Source: Candidatus Gracilibacteria bacterium CG17_big_fil_post_rev_8_21_14_2_50_48_13 (lineage in GTDB: Bacteria; Patescibacteriota; Gracilibacteria; 1-14-2-50-48-13). Taken from it: a DNA stretch of 64,000 bases. Location: the NCBI GenBank assembly GCA_002783265.1, contig PFFG01000006.1:1-64000 (forward strand). Direction: 5' to 3'. Position numbers and translations under genes: made by a program. Positions within the stretch are counted from its first letter, which is position 1; every line of letters begins with the position of its first letter. The notes below the pieces were generated by a model. That model was given only the letters and a program-made list of their open reading frames with translations, searched no databases and was not told where the DNA came from. Below, piece by piece: positions 30,594 through 41,300 of this stretch.

Positions 30594-32390
30594 ATGACGA
30601 TTTTTTTCGGGTTCTGGAAACCACTCTGCATTCTCCTCGCCCTTGGCCTTGGACTTTGGACAGCTCAAAACACAGCACTGTCTGTGACATTTTTTGGATT
30701 TGCCATGATCCTCGGCGGATATCAGCTGGTGTACGACATGGCACAGTCGATTCTCAAAAGGCAGTTTGTCCTCGATTACATTGCCTTTGCTGCCATGCTG
30801 ACGGCAGCACTTATGGGCGAGTGGCTTGTGGGAAGCATTATTGCCCTCATGCTTTCCACGGGCGAACAACTCGAAGCTTATGGAGAGCAAAAGGCAAAAG
30901 GAGCGCTTTCCCACCTCCTCTCGCGGATACCCCATCAGGTCACCGTACGCACAGATACCACGACAACGGTTCGAATGCCCCTCGATGCCGTTGAAGACGG
31001 CATGATCCTCGTGATCAAAAAAGGTGAGATGATTCCTGTGGATGGTGCGCTTTTAGAGGGACAAGCACTCATTGACGAAGCCTCTGTTACGGGTGAAGCA
31101 ATGCCTGTTGAGCGGCAGGCTGGTGGGTTACTGCGCGCAGGAACGGTGAACGTTGGAGAAACTATCCTTATGCAAGCAAGCAGTAGCTTTCAAACCAGTA
31201 GCTATGCCCATCTCGTGCATCTCGTAGCAGAAAGCCAGGAACAAAAAGCACCACTTGTTCGCCTTGCAGATCAGTATTCCACCGCCTTTACCGGGATAAC
31301 GTTTTTACTCTGTCTTGTCACCTATTTTGCAACGGGCGATATGGTACGCGTGCTTGCCGTGCTTGTTTTGGCAACTCCTTGCCCACTGATTATTGCGGCG
31401 CCCATCGCCTTTATTGGTGGAATCAACGCTGCGGCCAAAAAGCGTATTATTGCGAAACACCCCGCGAGCCTTGAAGTACTTGCGCGCATTTCCGACCTCG
31501 TTGTAGACAAAACGGGCACCATCACGCTTGGTGTACCAACGCTCGTACGCACAGAAGTCCTGCACACTTTGCTTCCCGCCAAAGTGGGACTCCGTATTGC
31601 CGCAAGTCTAGAGCAATTTTCTCTGCACCCTTTTGCAAAAGCACTTCTTGCTGCTAATGGCGACGGTGCTGTACTGCTTGCTCCCACAGATATTCATGAA
31701 GAGATTGGTGCAGGTATCGAAGGTACTTTCAACGAAATGCGCTACCGTGTACAAAAGACGCCCTCCAGTCACATGGCCGTCGATCTTTGCCGTGTTGATG
31801 AAAAAGGAACACTTCCACTGCTGCGATTTCACTTCGAAGACACTATGAAGTCCACAAGTAAATCAACGCTCGGTCACCTGTTTCATCATAAGGTGCACAT
31901 GCACATGCTGACGGGTGACAAGGAGGCAACCGCAAAACACGTTGCAGCGGACGTGGGGATTCCGCTCAATATTGTTTCAGAAACCACACCCGAAATGAAG
32001 CGCACCTATTTGCGTGAGCTCAAAGCCTCGGGTCATACGGTGGGCATGGTCGGTGATGGCATAAACGATGCACCTGCCCTCGCGGAGGCTGATGTCAGTT
32101 TAGCCTTTAGTCCTGAAGAGCAAACCGCGGCAACAGATGCGTCAGACATAGTCCTTCTGGGTAGCGGCATGAACATGCTGGCAGATGCCTATCATATTGC
32201 GAGACGCACCGTGCGTGTTGCCAAACAGGCCATGCTCTGGGGTATTGGACTGAGTATTGCTGGCATGCTTGGAGCCGCACTTGGTCACATTCCACCGCTC
32301 TATGGTTCCCTACTCCAGGAAAGTATTGACGTAGGCGTCATTCTCTACGCTCTACGGGCATCCGTTGCCCCAAAAAGAAAGGAGGTCTAA
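30594..32390 (+). CDS. heavy-metal P1B-type ATPase, 598 aa
   Basis: P1B metal pump lacking any N-terminal HMA or Cys-rich metal-binding domain. Seen are the actuator EASVTGEAMPVE near 160-172, the membrane metal motif TPCPL near 260 (TPC instead of CPC), the phosphorylation site DKTGT near 304 and the P1B-specific HP in SLHPFAKAL near 344. MLTGD and the hinge VGDGINDAPALAEADV (about 485) follow. TPC-type pumps form a minor subgroup whose ions are uncertain. The stop overlaps that of the convergent ABC-F gene by four bases. Confidence 0.92.
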   Translation: MTIFFGFWKPLCILLALGLGLWTAQNTALSVTFFGFAMILGGYQLVYDMAQSILKRQFVLDYIAFAAMLTAALMGEWLVGSIIALMLSTGEQLEAYGEQKAKGALSHLLSRIPHQVTVRTDTTTTVRMPLDAVEDGMILVIKKGEMIPVDGALLEGQALIDEASVTGEAMPVERQAGGLLRAGTVNVGETILMQASSSFQTSSYAHLVHLVAESQEQKAPLVRLADQYSTAFTGITFLLCLVTYFATGDMVRVLAVLVLATPCPLIIAAPIAFIGGINAAAKKRIIAKHPASLEVLARISDLVVDKTGTITLGVPTLVRTEVLHTLLPAKVGLRIAASLEQFSLHPFAKALLAANGDGAVLLAPTDIHEEIGAGIEGTFNEMRYRVQKTPSSHMAVDLCRVDEKGTLPLLRFHFEDTMKSTSKSTLGHLFHHKVHMHMLTGDKEATAKHVAADVGIPLNIVSETTPEMKRTYLRELKASGHTVGMVGDGINDAPALAEADVSLAFSPEEQTAATDASDIVLLGSGMNMLADAYHIARRTVRVAKQAMLWGIGLSIAGMLGAALGHIPPLYGSLLQESIDVGVILYALRASVAPKRKEV

Positions 32391-33835
32391 GGTATAGTGG
32401 CATCTATTTTTCCTGAGAGATCAATAGTAAGATCGGCGGGCACGTGATGACAAAAGTATTCATCGTGACTGACGTATACCACAGCCCCCTGGTATTCACG
32501 CAGCAGCGTTTCGAGAGCTTCACAACACTCAATGTCCATATGATTGGTCGGCTCGTCAAGAAAGAGCATATCCGGTGCCCCTGCCAAAATGACGGCGAGT
32601 TCTACGAGGCGGCGCTGCCCCATGCTGAGAGAACCGATCTTTTTATGGATTGTTTCTCGTGCAAGCCCCACCCGCACAAGAAGTCCACGACTATTGTAAC
32701 TGATGTGTCGCGCAAGCGTATCTAGGTACTCGCCCACCTGCTGTTTTTCCGGCAGCGGCGATTCCTGATGCAGGACCGCAACCCGCAAATCCTTTTCCAT
32801 TTCCCGTGTTCCCGTAAAATCGTGGTCAAGATCCGCGAGAATATGTAAAACCGTGGTCTTCCCTGCTCCATTGGGACCAACAAGGCGGGTTTTCTGCCCC
32901 GCATGAATATTGATGACGAGATCACGAAGAGCACGCTCGCCAAGTTTCTTTTCCGCAAGGGTGAGATGCAATACACGGCCGCGTGTTTTTGCAGGAGATG
33001 GGACCCGTAAATCAGGAGCCTGCTTGAGCACAGGTTTCTCTCCCATCGCCTCCTGTAATTGCGCCAGTTTCTTTTTCACTGACATGACACGGTCGGAAAA
33101 GCGGAACTTTGGGTGAAACTCGTTCGCCTTCAACCACAGAATCAGATCATCTATTTCCTTTTGCTGCTTATCGAGCTCATGGGCAATCTGCTCTACCAAA
33201 CGCTCCTTTTCGACACGATAACTCGTATAAGTTCCCGTAAACGCACGTAGGGTACGCATGGATCCATCAATATCCCACACCATGTTACAGGTGGCATCTA
33301 TAAAGGTACGGTTATGTGAGACCAGGATAATACTGCCTTCAAATTGATCAAAAAAATTCCGAAGCCAGGTAATACCTTCTGCATCCAGGTGATTCGTTGG
33401 CTCATCGAGCAGCAGAATCGTAGGTTCAGGAATTAGCGCTGCCGCAAGCGCAACGCGTAATTTTTGACCGCCTGAGAGCTGATCAATAGGCGCGTCAAGC
33501 GTCGCATCCGTAAGATCAAGAGCTTCAGCCTGCATATCAATGAGGTAGGACATCCACTCCTCTTCCAGAAGTGACGTAAGGTACTCTCTTGCTGTTGCAA
33601 AGGTGCCAAAATCCTGATGTTGCCAGACCACCGTCACCGTCTCGGAAACCGTGATAACCTGCCCGGAAGCGGGCTCTTCCTGCCCCATGATCACACGAAA
33701 CAGGGAACTTTTCCCTGCCCCATTCGGGCCAACAAGCGCGATACGTTGCCGCCTTTTCCCGTCCAGCGACACGCCAATATTTTTGAGAAGTGTATGCCCG
33801 CCAGGAGCAAGCGTAATATTTTGCAGAGATATCAT
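32387..33835 (-). CDS. ABC-F family ATPase, 482 aa
   Basis: Two nucleotide-binding domains without membrane segments. The first has GPNGAGKSSL, LSGGQKLRVALA and LLLDEPTNHLDAEGI. A charged coiled linker (about 220-270, VEKERLVEQIAHELDKQQKEIDDLI) follows, then the second with GPNGAGKTTV, LSMGQRRLVELA and LFLDEPTNHMD. ABC-F proteins act on the ribosome (stall relief or antibiotic protection) rather than in transport. Relatively short linker; subgroup not assigned. Confidence 0.93.
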   Translation of the reverse strand: MISLQNITLAPGGHTLLKNIGVSLDGKRRQRIALVGPNGAGKSSLFRVIMGQEEPASGQVITVSETVTVVWQHQDFGTFATAREYLTSLLEEEWMSYLIDMQAEALDLTDATLDAPIDQLSGGQKLRVALAAALIPEPTILLLDEPTNHLDAEGITWLRNFFDQFEGSIILVSHNRTFIDATCNMVWDIDGSMRTLRAFTGTYTSYRVEKERLVEQIAHELDKQQKEIDDLILWLKANEFHPKFRFSDRVMSVKKKLAQLQEAMGEKPVLKQAPDLRVPSPAKTRGRVLHLTLAEKKLGERALRDLVINIHAGQKTRLVGPNGAGKTTVLHILADLDHDFTGTREMEKDLRVAVLHQESPLPEKQQVGEYLDTLARHISYNSRGLLVRVGLARETIHKKIGSLSMGQRRLVELAVILAGAPDMLFLDEPTNHMDIECCEALETLLREYQGAVVYVSHDEYFCHHVPADLTIDLSGKIDATIP

Positions 33836-33878
33836 AGAACCACGACAGAAGGCGCCCTTGGGGCGTAAAAGTACTGAT

Positions 33879-33906
33879 TTTATAGCCTAATAGAGCGCAA
33901 AAACAA
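33879..33906 (-). promoter_or_regulatory. promoter for ABC-F gene
   Basis: Minus strand TTGTTT, 16 bp, TATAAA (-10 at 33879-33884, -35 at 33901-33906). Confidence 0.55.
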
Positions 33907-33934
33907 GCTTTTTCCTGTCAAAGCCGCCTCTCTC

Positions 33935-33962
33935 TTGACGTTCAAAGGAAGGACGGTAGGCT
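33935..33962 (+). promoter_or_regulatory. promoter for EEP-family gene, near-leaderless
   Basis: TTGACG (33935-33940), 16 bp, TAGGCT (33957-33962). The ATG at 33969 is only 6 bases after the -10, so the transcript would have almost no leader. Confidence 0.5.
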
Positions 33963-33968
33963 TGAGAC

Positions 33969-34964
33969 ATGAAAAAATCCCACGCCTTCGCCATCGCTTA
34001 CGGACATATTGCCGTCTACATCATAAGTGCCCTTCTATTGCTGCATGTGCTCATGGCAGGCCGCGTCTGGTGGTGGAACATCTTCTCCTTTTTGCCCACC
34101 TGGTGCTGGCTGGCCGTGCCTATTTTTGCACTCCTCATGTTTGCACTGCGGCCGAAGAATTTTCTCACCCTCGCCAGTGTCTTGCTGACGCTACCCCTGG
34201 CACTGGCACAAAGTGATATTCAGTTTTTCCCTCATCCCAATACCCTGCCGGCAGATATTCAAGCCGTCCGCGTGATCACCTGGAATTCTCTAGGCTGGCG
34301 ACAATCTGATCGCACAGCATGGAAAACGTACCTGGGACAAATGCAGGGGGCGGACGTTGTTATGCTGCAGGAGCTCATACGCCCGCGCACATGGGACACA
34401 CCTCCAGCCGAGGAGAATGCGGATCTCTTTCCTGGGTATCGCGTCCTTTCCTATGGTGAATGGGTCACAGCAACGACGCTGCCCGTTGTGGGTGTCTTTG
34501 CTGCGAAAGACCAGTATTGGCTACGCGTCGATGTCGATATACAAGGGAAACGTGTCAGTTTGTACAATGTGCATATTCCTGTACACATCAATCCAGCGCA
34601 AATGCTTCGGGACCCACCAGGTTTTTTTGCCGACCTCAAAGAGCGCCATACGCTTCGCACCGAGCAGTTTCGTTTACTGGAACGGGAACTTCGCGGAAAT
34701 TCCTACCCCAAGATTATTGCCGGAGACTTTAATTCCACAAAATCCATGGGAACCATGGGCTACTTTCTCGATCAGTACACAGATATGGCGCGCGTTGGAT
34801 CCACCTGGTTTCCTGCCACCTGGGGCGATATGGGGATACATCTCTGGCGCATTGACTGGATGCTCATCAGTAAAGAATTTTTACCCATAGAACAACGGCA
34901 AGCACAAAGTACCGAACTCTCCGATCATAGAGCGCTCAGTGCGACCATAGGTATACCGCACTAG
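33969..34964 (+). CDS. membrane-anchored endonuclease/exonuclease/phosphatase family protein, 331 aa
   Basis: Three N-terminal membrane helices (about 10-80) precede an EEP-fold catalytic domain: RVITWNSLGW, VVMLQEL (metal-binding Glu), YNVHIPVHIN, IIAGDFNS (catalytic Asp/Asn) and the final LSDHRALSATI (catalytic Asp-His). Such three-helix EEP proteins are often presumed phospholipase- or nuclease-like facing the outside; substrate unknown. The stop overlaps the convergent FtsA-like gene by four bases (CTAG). Confidence 0.88.
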   Translation: MKKSHAFAIAYGHIAVYIISALLLLHVLMAGRVWWWNIFSFLPTWCWLAVPIFALLMFALRPKNFLTLASVLLTLPLALAQSDIQFFPHPNTLPADIQAVRVITWNSLGWRQSDRTAWKTYLGQMQGADVVMLQELIRPRTWDTPPAEENADLFPGYRVLSYGEWVTATTLPVVGVFAAKDQYWLRVDVDIQGKRVSLYNVHIPVHINPAQMLRDPPGFFADLKERHTLRTEQFRLLERELRGNSYPKIIAGDFNSTKSMGTMGYFLDQYTDMARVGSTWFPATWGDMGIHLWRIDWMLISKEFLPIEQRQAQSTELSDHRALSATIGIPH

Positions 34965-36247
34965 GTGCTAATGACCCGGGTGACCTGACGAAGAACTTTG
35001 CCGAGAATGCGTTCTTCGCCCGTAAGGTCGTAGGCGATATTTGCAAGGGCCATGGGTGTAATATCCTGCTGATTTTTCACCGTTCCCGTTTCATCGACGA
35101 CGCGCGTGATATGTTCCGGCTTGAGCGGTGCAACCTGCGGTTTTGTCGCAAAATGCAGCGATTCATGCCAGGACACGGATGCCATGGAACCGAGAATATC
35201 GGGCAGCAGAGAGCCTCCTCCGGAAATGTAGATGCGACTTGGTAAACGATCCACCTGCGTAAAGCCCTCCAGAGCAAGCTGGAGGCCATCCAGCCACGTG
35301 GCCACATCGCCCGCGATAATTTTTTCGACTTTATTATGCGTGAGCCCCGTCAGCTTGCGTGCAGAATACTCCAGCTTCATTTTTTCCGCTTCGAGGAACG
35401 GCACATGAAAGTGTTTACTGATGCGCTTTGTAAAGACGCGACCGCCAATACCGTACATTTTCGTGCCAACGATACCGCCATTTTGCACGAGGGCTACGTC
35501 CGTGGACCCACCACCAATGTCGATAAAAATTGCGCTCATATCTCCACCATCCTCCATTTCAAAGCAGCGGGAGACCGCATAGGGCTCCACTATGACGGAG
35601 AGGAGTTCACGTCCAAGCCCTTCTGCAATGGCCACGAGGGAGTCGAAATGCACCAACGGCGCAAAAGCATTAAAAATACCCACCTGCACATGGCGCCCCT
35701 TAAAGCCGATGGGATTTGCCACGCGATAGCTATCAATGCGGATATCCACCAGAGAGGAATGCACCAGTTTCACCTCCACCTCACTGTAGCCCGTGTCGAA
35801 AGTCAGCTCCTTCCGCGCTTTTTCGTAGGCGCGCCATTGTACTTTGTGCACGAGGTTGCGTAACTCCGAGAGCGTGATGGTATCGTCAGGGCGCTCACGT
35901 TCATATTCCACCGTGATGGTCGTCCCCTTCACCAGCTCGCCGGCAATACCCAGAACCACCGCCTCTGTACGCATTTTCGCCTGTTCCTCTGCTTCTTTTA
36001 CGGCACGGCGAACATTCACCATGACGTTTTCAATATCGATAATTCCCCCATTGTACATGTCACCAAGCCGTTGTTTTTGCTTGCCTACCCCATGAATGCG
36101 CATTTTCCCCGCCTCTCCATCGACACGGCAAACCAGTGCCTTTACCAGCTCCGTGCCGATATCGACAATAAGCACCCCCAGAGGGAGTTCGTGCACCACT
36201 GGACGTGGTTTCTTTGTGCCAAATAGGGTAGAGATAAGGTGTTTCAT
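34961..36247 (-). CDS. FtsA-like actin-fold protein, 428 aa
   Basis: Actin-like ATPase of the FtsA/PilM group. Phosphate-1 region VLIVDIGTELVKALVC, a SHS2-like insertion with GGIIDIENVMVNVRRAVKEAEEQAK, phosphate-2 AIFIDIGGGSTDVALV near 245 and adenosine motif YISGGGSLLPDI near 355. FtsA anchors FtsZ at the division site. There is no obvious C-terminal amphipathic helix, so PilM-like or another role is possible. The frame extends to 36427, but the Met at 36247 fits the family start. Confidence 0.82.
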   Translation of the reverse strand: MKHLISTLFGTKKPRPVVHELPLGVLIVDIGTELVKALVCRVDGEAGKMRIHGVGKQKQRLGDMYNGGIIDIENVMVNVRRAVKEAEEQAKMRTEAVVLGIAGELVKGTTITVEYERERPDDTITLSELRNLVHKVQWRAYEKARKELTFDTGYSEVEVKLVHSSLVDIRIDSYRVANPIGFKGRHVQVGIFNAFAPLVHFDSLVAIAEGLGRELLSVIVEPYAVSRCFEMEDGGDMSAIFIDIGGGSTDVALVQNGGIVGTKMYGIGGRVFTKRISKHFHVPFLEAEKMKLEYSARKLTGLTHNKVEKIIAGDVATWLDGLQLALEGFTQVDRLPSRIYISGGGSLLPDILGSMASVSWHESLHFATKPQVAPLKPEHITRVVDETGTVKNQQDITPMALANIAYDLTGEERILGKVLRQVTRVIST

Positions 36248-36363
36248 AGTGCGCCAAGTGTAGGTAACATGCGGGTAAATGTCAAACAGAGCCGAGAAGG
36301 AACGATTGCCAGATAGGTGTTCTTTCCTTACAATATCGTCGATATATTTCACCCCTCGATGAT

Positions 36364-37866
36364 ATGACTGGATCAAATGTGCGTCTGCGCCTTGCACCAA
36401 GCCCCACAGGCTTTCTTCATGTCGCAACGCTTCGCCTTGCGCTCTACAACTATTTGTTTGTACAGCAGCACGGTGGCCAGTTTATTTTACGTATTGAGGA
36501 CACGGATCAAGCACGAACCGTCGAGGGAGCCATAGAGGCAATTTATGCAGCCCTCGAATGGGCAGGCATTCCCTTGGATGAAAGCCCAAAAATCGGCGGC
36601 CCCTATGCTCCCTATATGCAATCGGAGCGCACTCCAAGGCACCAGGAAGTTGCCCGTCGTCTCGTCACGGAAGGGACGGCGTATCGATGTTTTTGTACGA
36701 AGGAGCGCCTGACAGAACTCCGTGAGAGCCAGGAAAAACGTGGCCTGCCGCCTCAGTACGATCGAAAGTGCCGACATATGACGGAAACGGAGGTTGCCGA
36801 AGAGCTCCAGAAAGGTACACCCCATACGATTCGCATCAAAATGCCACTAGAGGGAGAGATCATCGGTGAAGACCTCCTGCGCGGGAAAATCGTTTTCCCT
36901 GCAAAGGATCAGGATGATGCCATACTCCTGAAAACTGATGGTTTCGCGACCTATCATTTGGCCGCCATGGTGGATGATGCAGACATGAAAATTACTCATG
37001 TTGTGCGCGGTGAAGAATGGATTCCTTCCTACCCAAAACATATTGAAATTATCAAAGCCTGTGGATTCCCCATGCCAAAATTTGTGCATACCACGCTTAT
37101 TTTGAATGAGGATCGCACCAAGCTGAGTAAACGAAAAGGACCTGTCGCGGTAAGTAACTTTATTGAAGCAGGATACCTACGGGAAGCACTCATCAACTTT
37201 TTGATGATGGTTGGCTGGACAGGGCCAGAGACGAACAAAGAGCTCTATACGATGGATGAGCTCCTGAAGGTCTTCAGTTTTGACCGTCTCACCACTGCGC
37301 CTGCCGTCTTTAAATACGAAAAACTCGACTGGTTTAATGGTAACTATATTCGCAGCAAGTCCCCGGAGGCTCTGGAAGCAGATCTCGTGGAGTATCTGAC
37401 GTACATGAAAAATATTGTGGTGACAGAAGACGCCTTCACCATTCCTTCCATCCATCAAACCATACCTCGTGCCACCTTCCGTAAAATGGTGACTCATGCC
37501 CAGCAGAAAATGGTGAAAATGAGCGAGTTTGTTCCGTCACTGGATGTGTATTTCTCCCTTGCGGAATATAACACCTCGCTCTTTTTCAATGAGAAAATGA
37601 AGGTGGATGCTGCCATGGCAAAAACGGCCATGGCCTTTCTTCTGCCCATTCTTGAAGAAATCCAGGAGTGGAGCATCGATTCGCTCAAAGAAACCATCAT
37701 GGCGAAAATTGCTGAGGCGGGCTACAAAAACGGTCAAATACTCTGGCCAATGCGTGTTGCCCTGTCAGGACTACCCATGAGCCCTGGTGCCTTTGAAATG
37801 GCGGATGTTCTTGGGAAAGAGGAGACCATGCAAAGATTGCAGACGGGGCTTGAAAAATTATCGTAA
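36364..37866 (+). CDS. gltX: glutamyl-tRNA synthetase, 500 aa
   Basis: Class I synthetase charging tRNA-Glu (and probably tRNA-Gln for later amidation). RLAPSPTGFLHVATLRLALYNY holds the HIGH motif in altered form, HVAT. ILRIEDTDQAR follows, a zinc-type insertion with CFC and a later Cys (DRKCRHM), HVVRGEEWIPSYPKH, and KLSKRKG near 252 as the KMSKS motif. The helical anticodon-binding C-terminus ends LQTGLEKL. Length normal. Divergent from the FtsA-like gene. Confidence 0.95.
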   Translation: MTGSNVRLRLAPSPTGFLHVATLRLALYNYLFVQQHGGQFILRIEDTDQARTVEGAIEAIYAALEWAGIPLDESPKIGGPYAPYMQSERTPRHQEVARRLVTEGTAYRCFCTKERLTELRESQEKRGLPPQYDRKCRHMTETEVAEELQKGTPHTIRIKMPLEGEIIGEDLLRGKIVFPAKDQDDAILLKTDGFATYHLAAMVDDADMKITHVVRGEEWIPSYPKHIEIIKACGFPMPKFVHTTLILNEDRTKLSKRKGPVAVSNFIEAGYLREALINFLMMVGWTGPETNKELYTMDELLKVFSFDRLTTAPAVFKYEKLDWFNGNYIRSKSPEALEADLVEYLTYMKNIVVTEDAFTIPSIHQTIPRATFRKMVTHAQQKMVKMSEFVPSLDVYFSLAEYNTSLFFNEKMKVDAAMAKTAMAFLLPILEEIQEWSIDSLKETIMAKIAEAGYKNGQILWPMRVALSGLPMSPGAFEMADVLGKEETMQRLQTGLEKLS

Positions 37867-37877
37867 CCCCACGGCCA

Positions 37878-38372
37878 TTACCTCGTTTGCGCTGATTCGG
37901 CCAGGAGACTTAAAATGTACCCGAGGTGGAGATAGACCTCATGATCCATCGTCTTACCAAACAGAGGATTCTGCGTGAAAAGTCGAAGGACTGCATAATA
38001 ATCGACACCGGGCGTCACAGGAAAAACTGGCACAATATCGGGTACTGAGTCACGCGCATGGAACCCCTTCTCAAGCTGCATCAAAGAAAAATCAATCAGG
38101 TCTTTTAACCACGATAGTGCATCGTAAAGAGCTGGGATATCTGTTTCCAACATAACCACAGCATGAATGGCGATTTTTGTTTGATAGATATAGTCGACCA
38201 CTGGCTGAAAATTATGCTCTTTGACCTTATCTTGCAACACACGTTCCATCGACTTTAGGTAAAACTCCACCTCGTGAGCAATAGTGGGAAGTGCAGCGGA
38301 ATTTTCCTGCAGCCATGGCAATAGGTGTTGCTGCAGGGCGTGATTGTTCTGGGACGGTTGTAGCATTGTCAT
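37878..38372 (-). CDS. hypothetical protein, 164 aa
   Basis: All-helical soluble protein, not recognised. Features: EVEFYLKSMERVLQDKVKEHNFQPVVDYIYQTKIAIHAVVMLE, then DALSWLKDLIDFSLMQLEKGF. It lies six bases downstream of the giant GGDEF gene on the same strand, so it is probably its operon partner and perhaps a binding partner; this rests on linkage only. Confidence 0.6.
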   Translation of the reverse strand: MTMLQPSQNNHALQQHLLPWLQENSAALPTIAHEVEFYLKSMERVLQDKVKEHNFQPVVDYIYQTKIAIHAVVMLETDIPALYDALSWLKDLIDFSLMQLEKGFHARDSVPDIVPVFPVTPGVDYYAVLRLFTQNPLFGKTMDHEVYLHLGYILSLLAESAQTR

Positions 38373-38378
38373 AATCTA

Positions 38379-41300
38379 TTAGGCAGCTAGTGAATTGTTT
38401 GAGGGAATGGGCACCTGTACAGGAATTCGATCGGTACGCAAAATGGACGTATTAAGCACACCAACGCCTTCGCGTATGCCCTTGAGATCAATAAGTCGGC
38501 CTTCTGAAATGGCATCCAGCTTGGCTCGTGCAATAGCCTCTTCACCGGCGGCACGCATTCCTGCAGGGTCTTCTGCATGTAAACGCCCAAGAGTTCCGTG
38601 GAAATTGGGAATATCCTTAGGGGCTAGGTTCGGATTCTTTACCCACGCATTGACTTGAACAAGGGCTTGTTCAACAGGTTTTGCATCACCAAGTACGGTT
38701 ACCCGAAAATCACCCCCGGGGAGTTTGAAACAACGTACATGGGTATTGCCTTTGAAAGCGTATTGCAAAAGCGCTCCAACATCCGCCAAGTGTGCGTCTG
38801 CAGCCTCGTAGGAAATTTTATTGTTAATGCTGCCAAAATTGGCTACATCAACACCAAACTCTGTAATCTGATCACCTGGTTTCGCCTGCCGATGAAACAG
38901 GTCTTCACCTCGACGATGTTTGTTAAAATACGTCGCGGAGAGTAAGCCCGTCACAGGGTCCACATTTTGATGAGACTCTATTCTAGAGATTACCTCACGT
39001 GCACGAACGTCGTTACGCGAAGCCCGGGCTTCTGCCAGTTCACGCAGCAGCACATCAAGTTCTCGGTTATGCATATCCTCTGCAGAAGGTTTTCTTTCCA
39101 AGCGTACCAGATCATCACCATTTGCATCATAATGGGTTTGCGCGCGTTGCTTTGCTGTATGAACACCTTTGCCTTCAAGCAGGGTTTGGATATCACGGAG
39201 ATAATACCCCAGCTCTGATGGTGGCACGGACGTATCAAGCCTTCGTGATGCCATACTGACACCTCCAACATTAATGCTACCATATCGCTCAACTTGTTTT
39301 TTCCCTAACTCCATCACTTCAAAGATATCACGATAGTAGGGGTCCTTTAGGGTAACTCCCTGCAGCAAAAGACCATTCTCGCGCATCCATTTGTTCATGT
39401 ACTCCTTTTCTGCCTGTGTAAATTGCATATGCCCGTCTGCATCAACCGATCTGGGGGGCACATAATCAGGCGCCAATCGTTTTGCATGTACGTCTTGCAT
39501 TAATTTCCTGTAGACCGATTTGACGCGCGCCTTATCCGCAAGGGCAGAAGGCAGTGTTTCCATATGTTTCTCTGCGAGTGCATTGAGGGTTGCTCCTGGG
39601 TCCTTTCCCGCTTTGAGAGGAAAAACATCCTGAATTTCCTGAATAAAGGTCCGCACAAAATCATCGGTTCTTTCTCTTCCCGTGACGGCATTCATCACAC
39701 CAAGGTTATTCATATCAATAAAATGCATGGACAGTTCACCCGAATCAGACCGTGATATGACCATAAATTCATCTCCCCCAACCCGGGTCACCAAGGGGTT
39801 TTTCACACCCGGTTTACTCTGCATGAGCGCTTGTACATCCTCCAAGTACTGCGCGCCTCCCAAATAGGTCTTGTTATGGACATCTAAATCCTTGAGACCC
39901 GGAGCGTAGTTAGACATATATTGTTCCTTCACTTGAGGAAAGACTTGCAGCGCTTGCGGTGACAACTCTGGAGCACGATACGTCTCTACCCGCCTTGATG
40001 TCTCCACATTGCGAGGCTGTGGGGGCGCAAGCGGCGTCCCGTCAACTTTCTGGGGAGATACACCCTGGTTGATTCGACTACCTTTTGCGAAGGTCTTGAC
40101 GAGGTCGTCAAAAGGAACTTTTCCACGGAGCATCTGTCCCCACTGACGAAGACCAAGGGTTGCGGTATCCCCTACTGCTTCTAACGTCTCCTTGCCCACT
40201 GCCTTGGCAACATTTTTTGAGACACGGTATGTTGCTTTTGCTGCAGCGAGAGCTTCCTTTGTGGTCATGGCCGCAGCTTTTTCCGCCATCTCTTTTGTCA
40301 CATTCACCATAACCGTTTTGATGCCTTGACGCGTAATTTGAAGAGCCATAGTTTTGAGTGTCACGCCAGCCCCTAAGGTTAACACCCCCCCGGCGCCTCC
40401 TGCAGGCAGTGTCGCCAAGGTCGCCACCGCCGTGCCAACAATCAGCATACTATCAAAAGTCGCACTCACGACAGTCAGTCCGCTGTTCATGAGTCCACCG
40501 GCAACATCACCTTTTTCAAAGGATTCAATGGTAGAATAGACTTGCCTGTACGTTCCGTACACGGGCATGACATCGAGTGCAAAGTTTCCGGCAGCGGCAG
40601 GGCCACCTGCGGCCACCTTTTTCCAAAAATCGAGTCCAGCAGCTGTATTTGCAGCACCACCAAGAAGATTACGCAATGCCGGGTTTTTTGCAAACACCGC
40701 AAAAAGGCCGCTGAGTTCAGGAACAGCATGCGCATAACGGGCCAAATGTTCCACAGGAATGCCTAATTCAGCAGCCGTTTGATTGAGTTTCACCATCATG
40801 GTGGCCGCATTGACATGGTTCATCTTTTCCAAATCCTTTGCAAGACTTTGCAAACGACCGTTCACGTATTCGGGTTTGTGCTTCGTCAATTTTGCACCTC
40901 CTCGTGCAACAAGTGCTGACCAAGCATGCTCTCCGCGTACCTTTTTATCGAGAGAAAGATCATAGGACTTTGCTTCGTGCATCAGTGCTACGACCTCGTC
41001 TCCAGACTTTTGTATATCGAGAGGAGTAGCAAAGGGATCGGCAATTAAGGCAAGCTGGGCATCGGCACGATTTTTGATATCCGCTGGGTACGCTACTTTC
41101 CCTGTGGATTGCAGAAAGGCTTCATGAAGGTTCTTCGCCATTTTTTGATTTGCTTCAGCACGGCTAGCCAACATCTGTTTTATGGCAGTAAGCTCTTCTG
41201 GATCAAGTTCAGCACCTCGTTTCCCATTTTCGATGTAGTAAGCTTTGCCTGTATCCTCATCAATTTGAATGGACACTTTCGTGTTCACAGGAATAACGGC

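Noticed and set aside
36364-37866. gltX as a tRNA-modifying GluQ-type paralogue
   Set aside because: Full length with a C-terminal anticodon-binding domain, so a complete synthetase.
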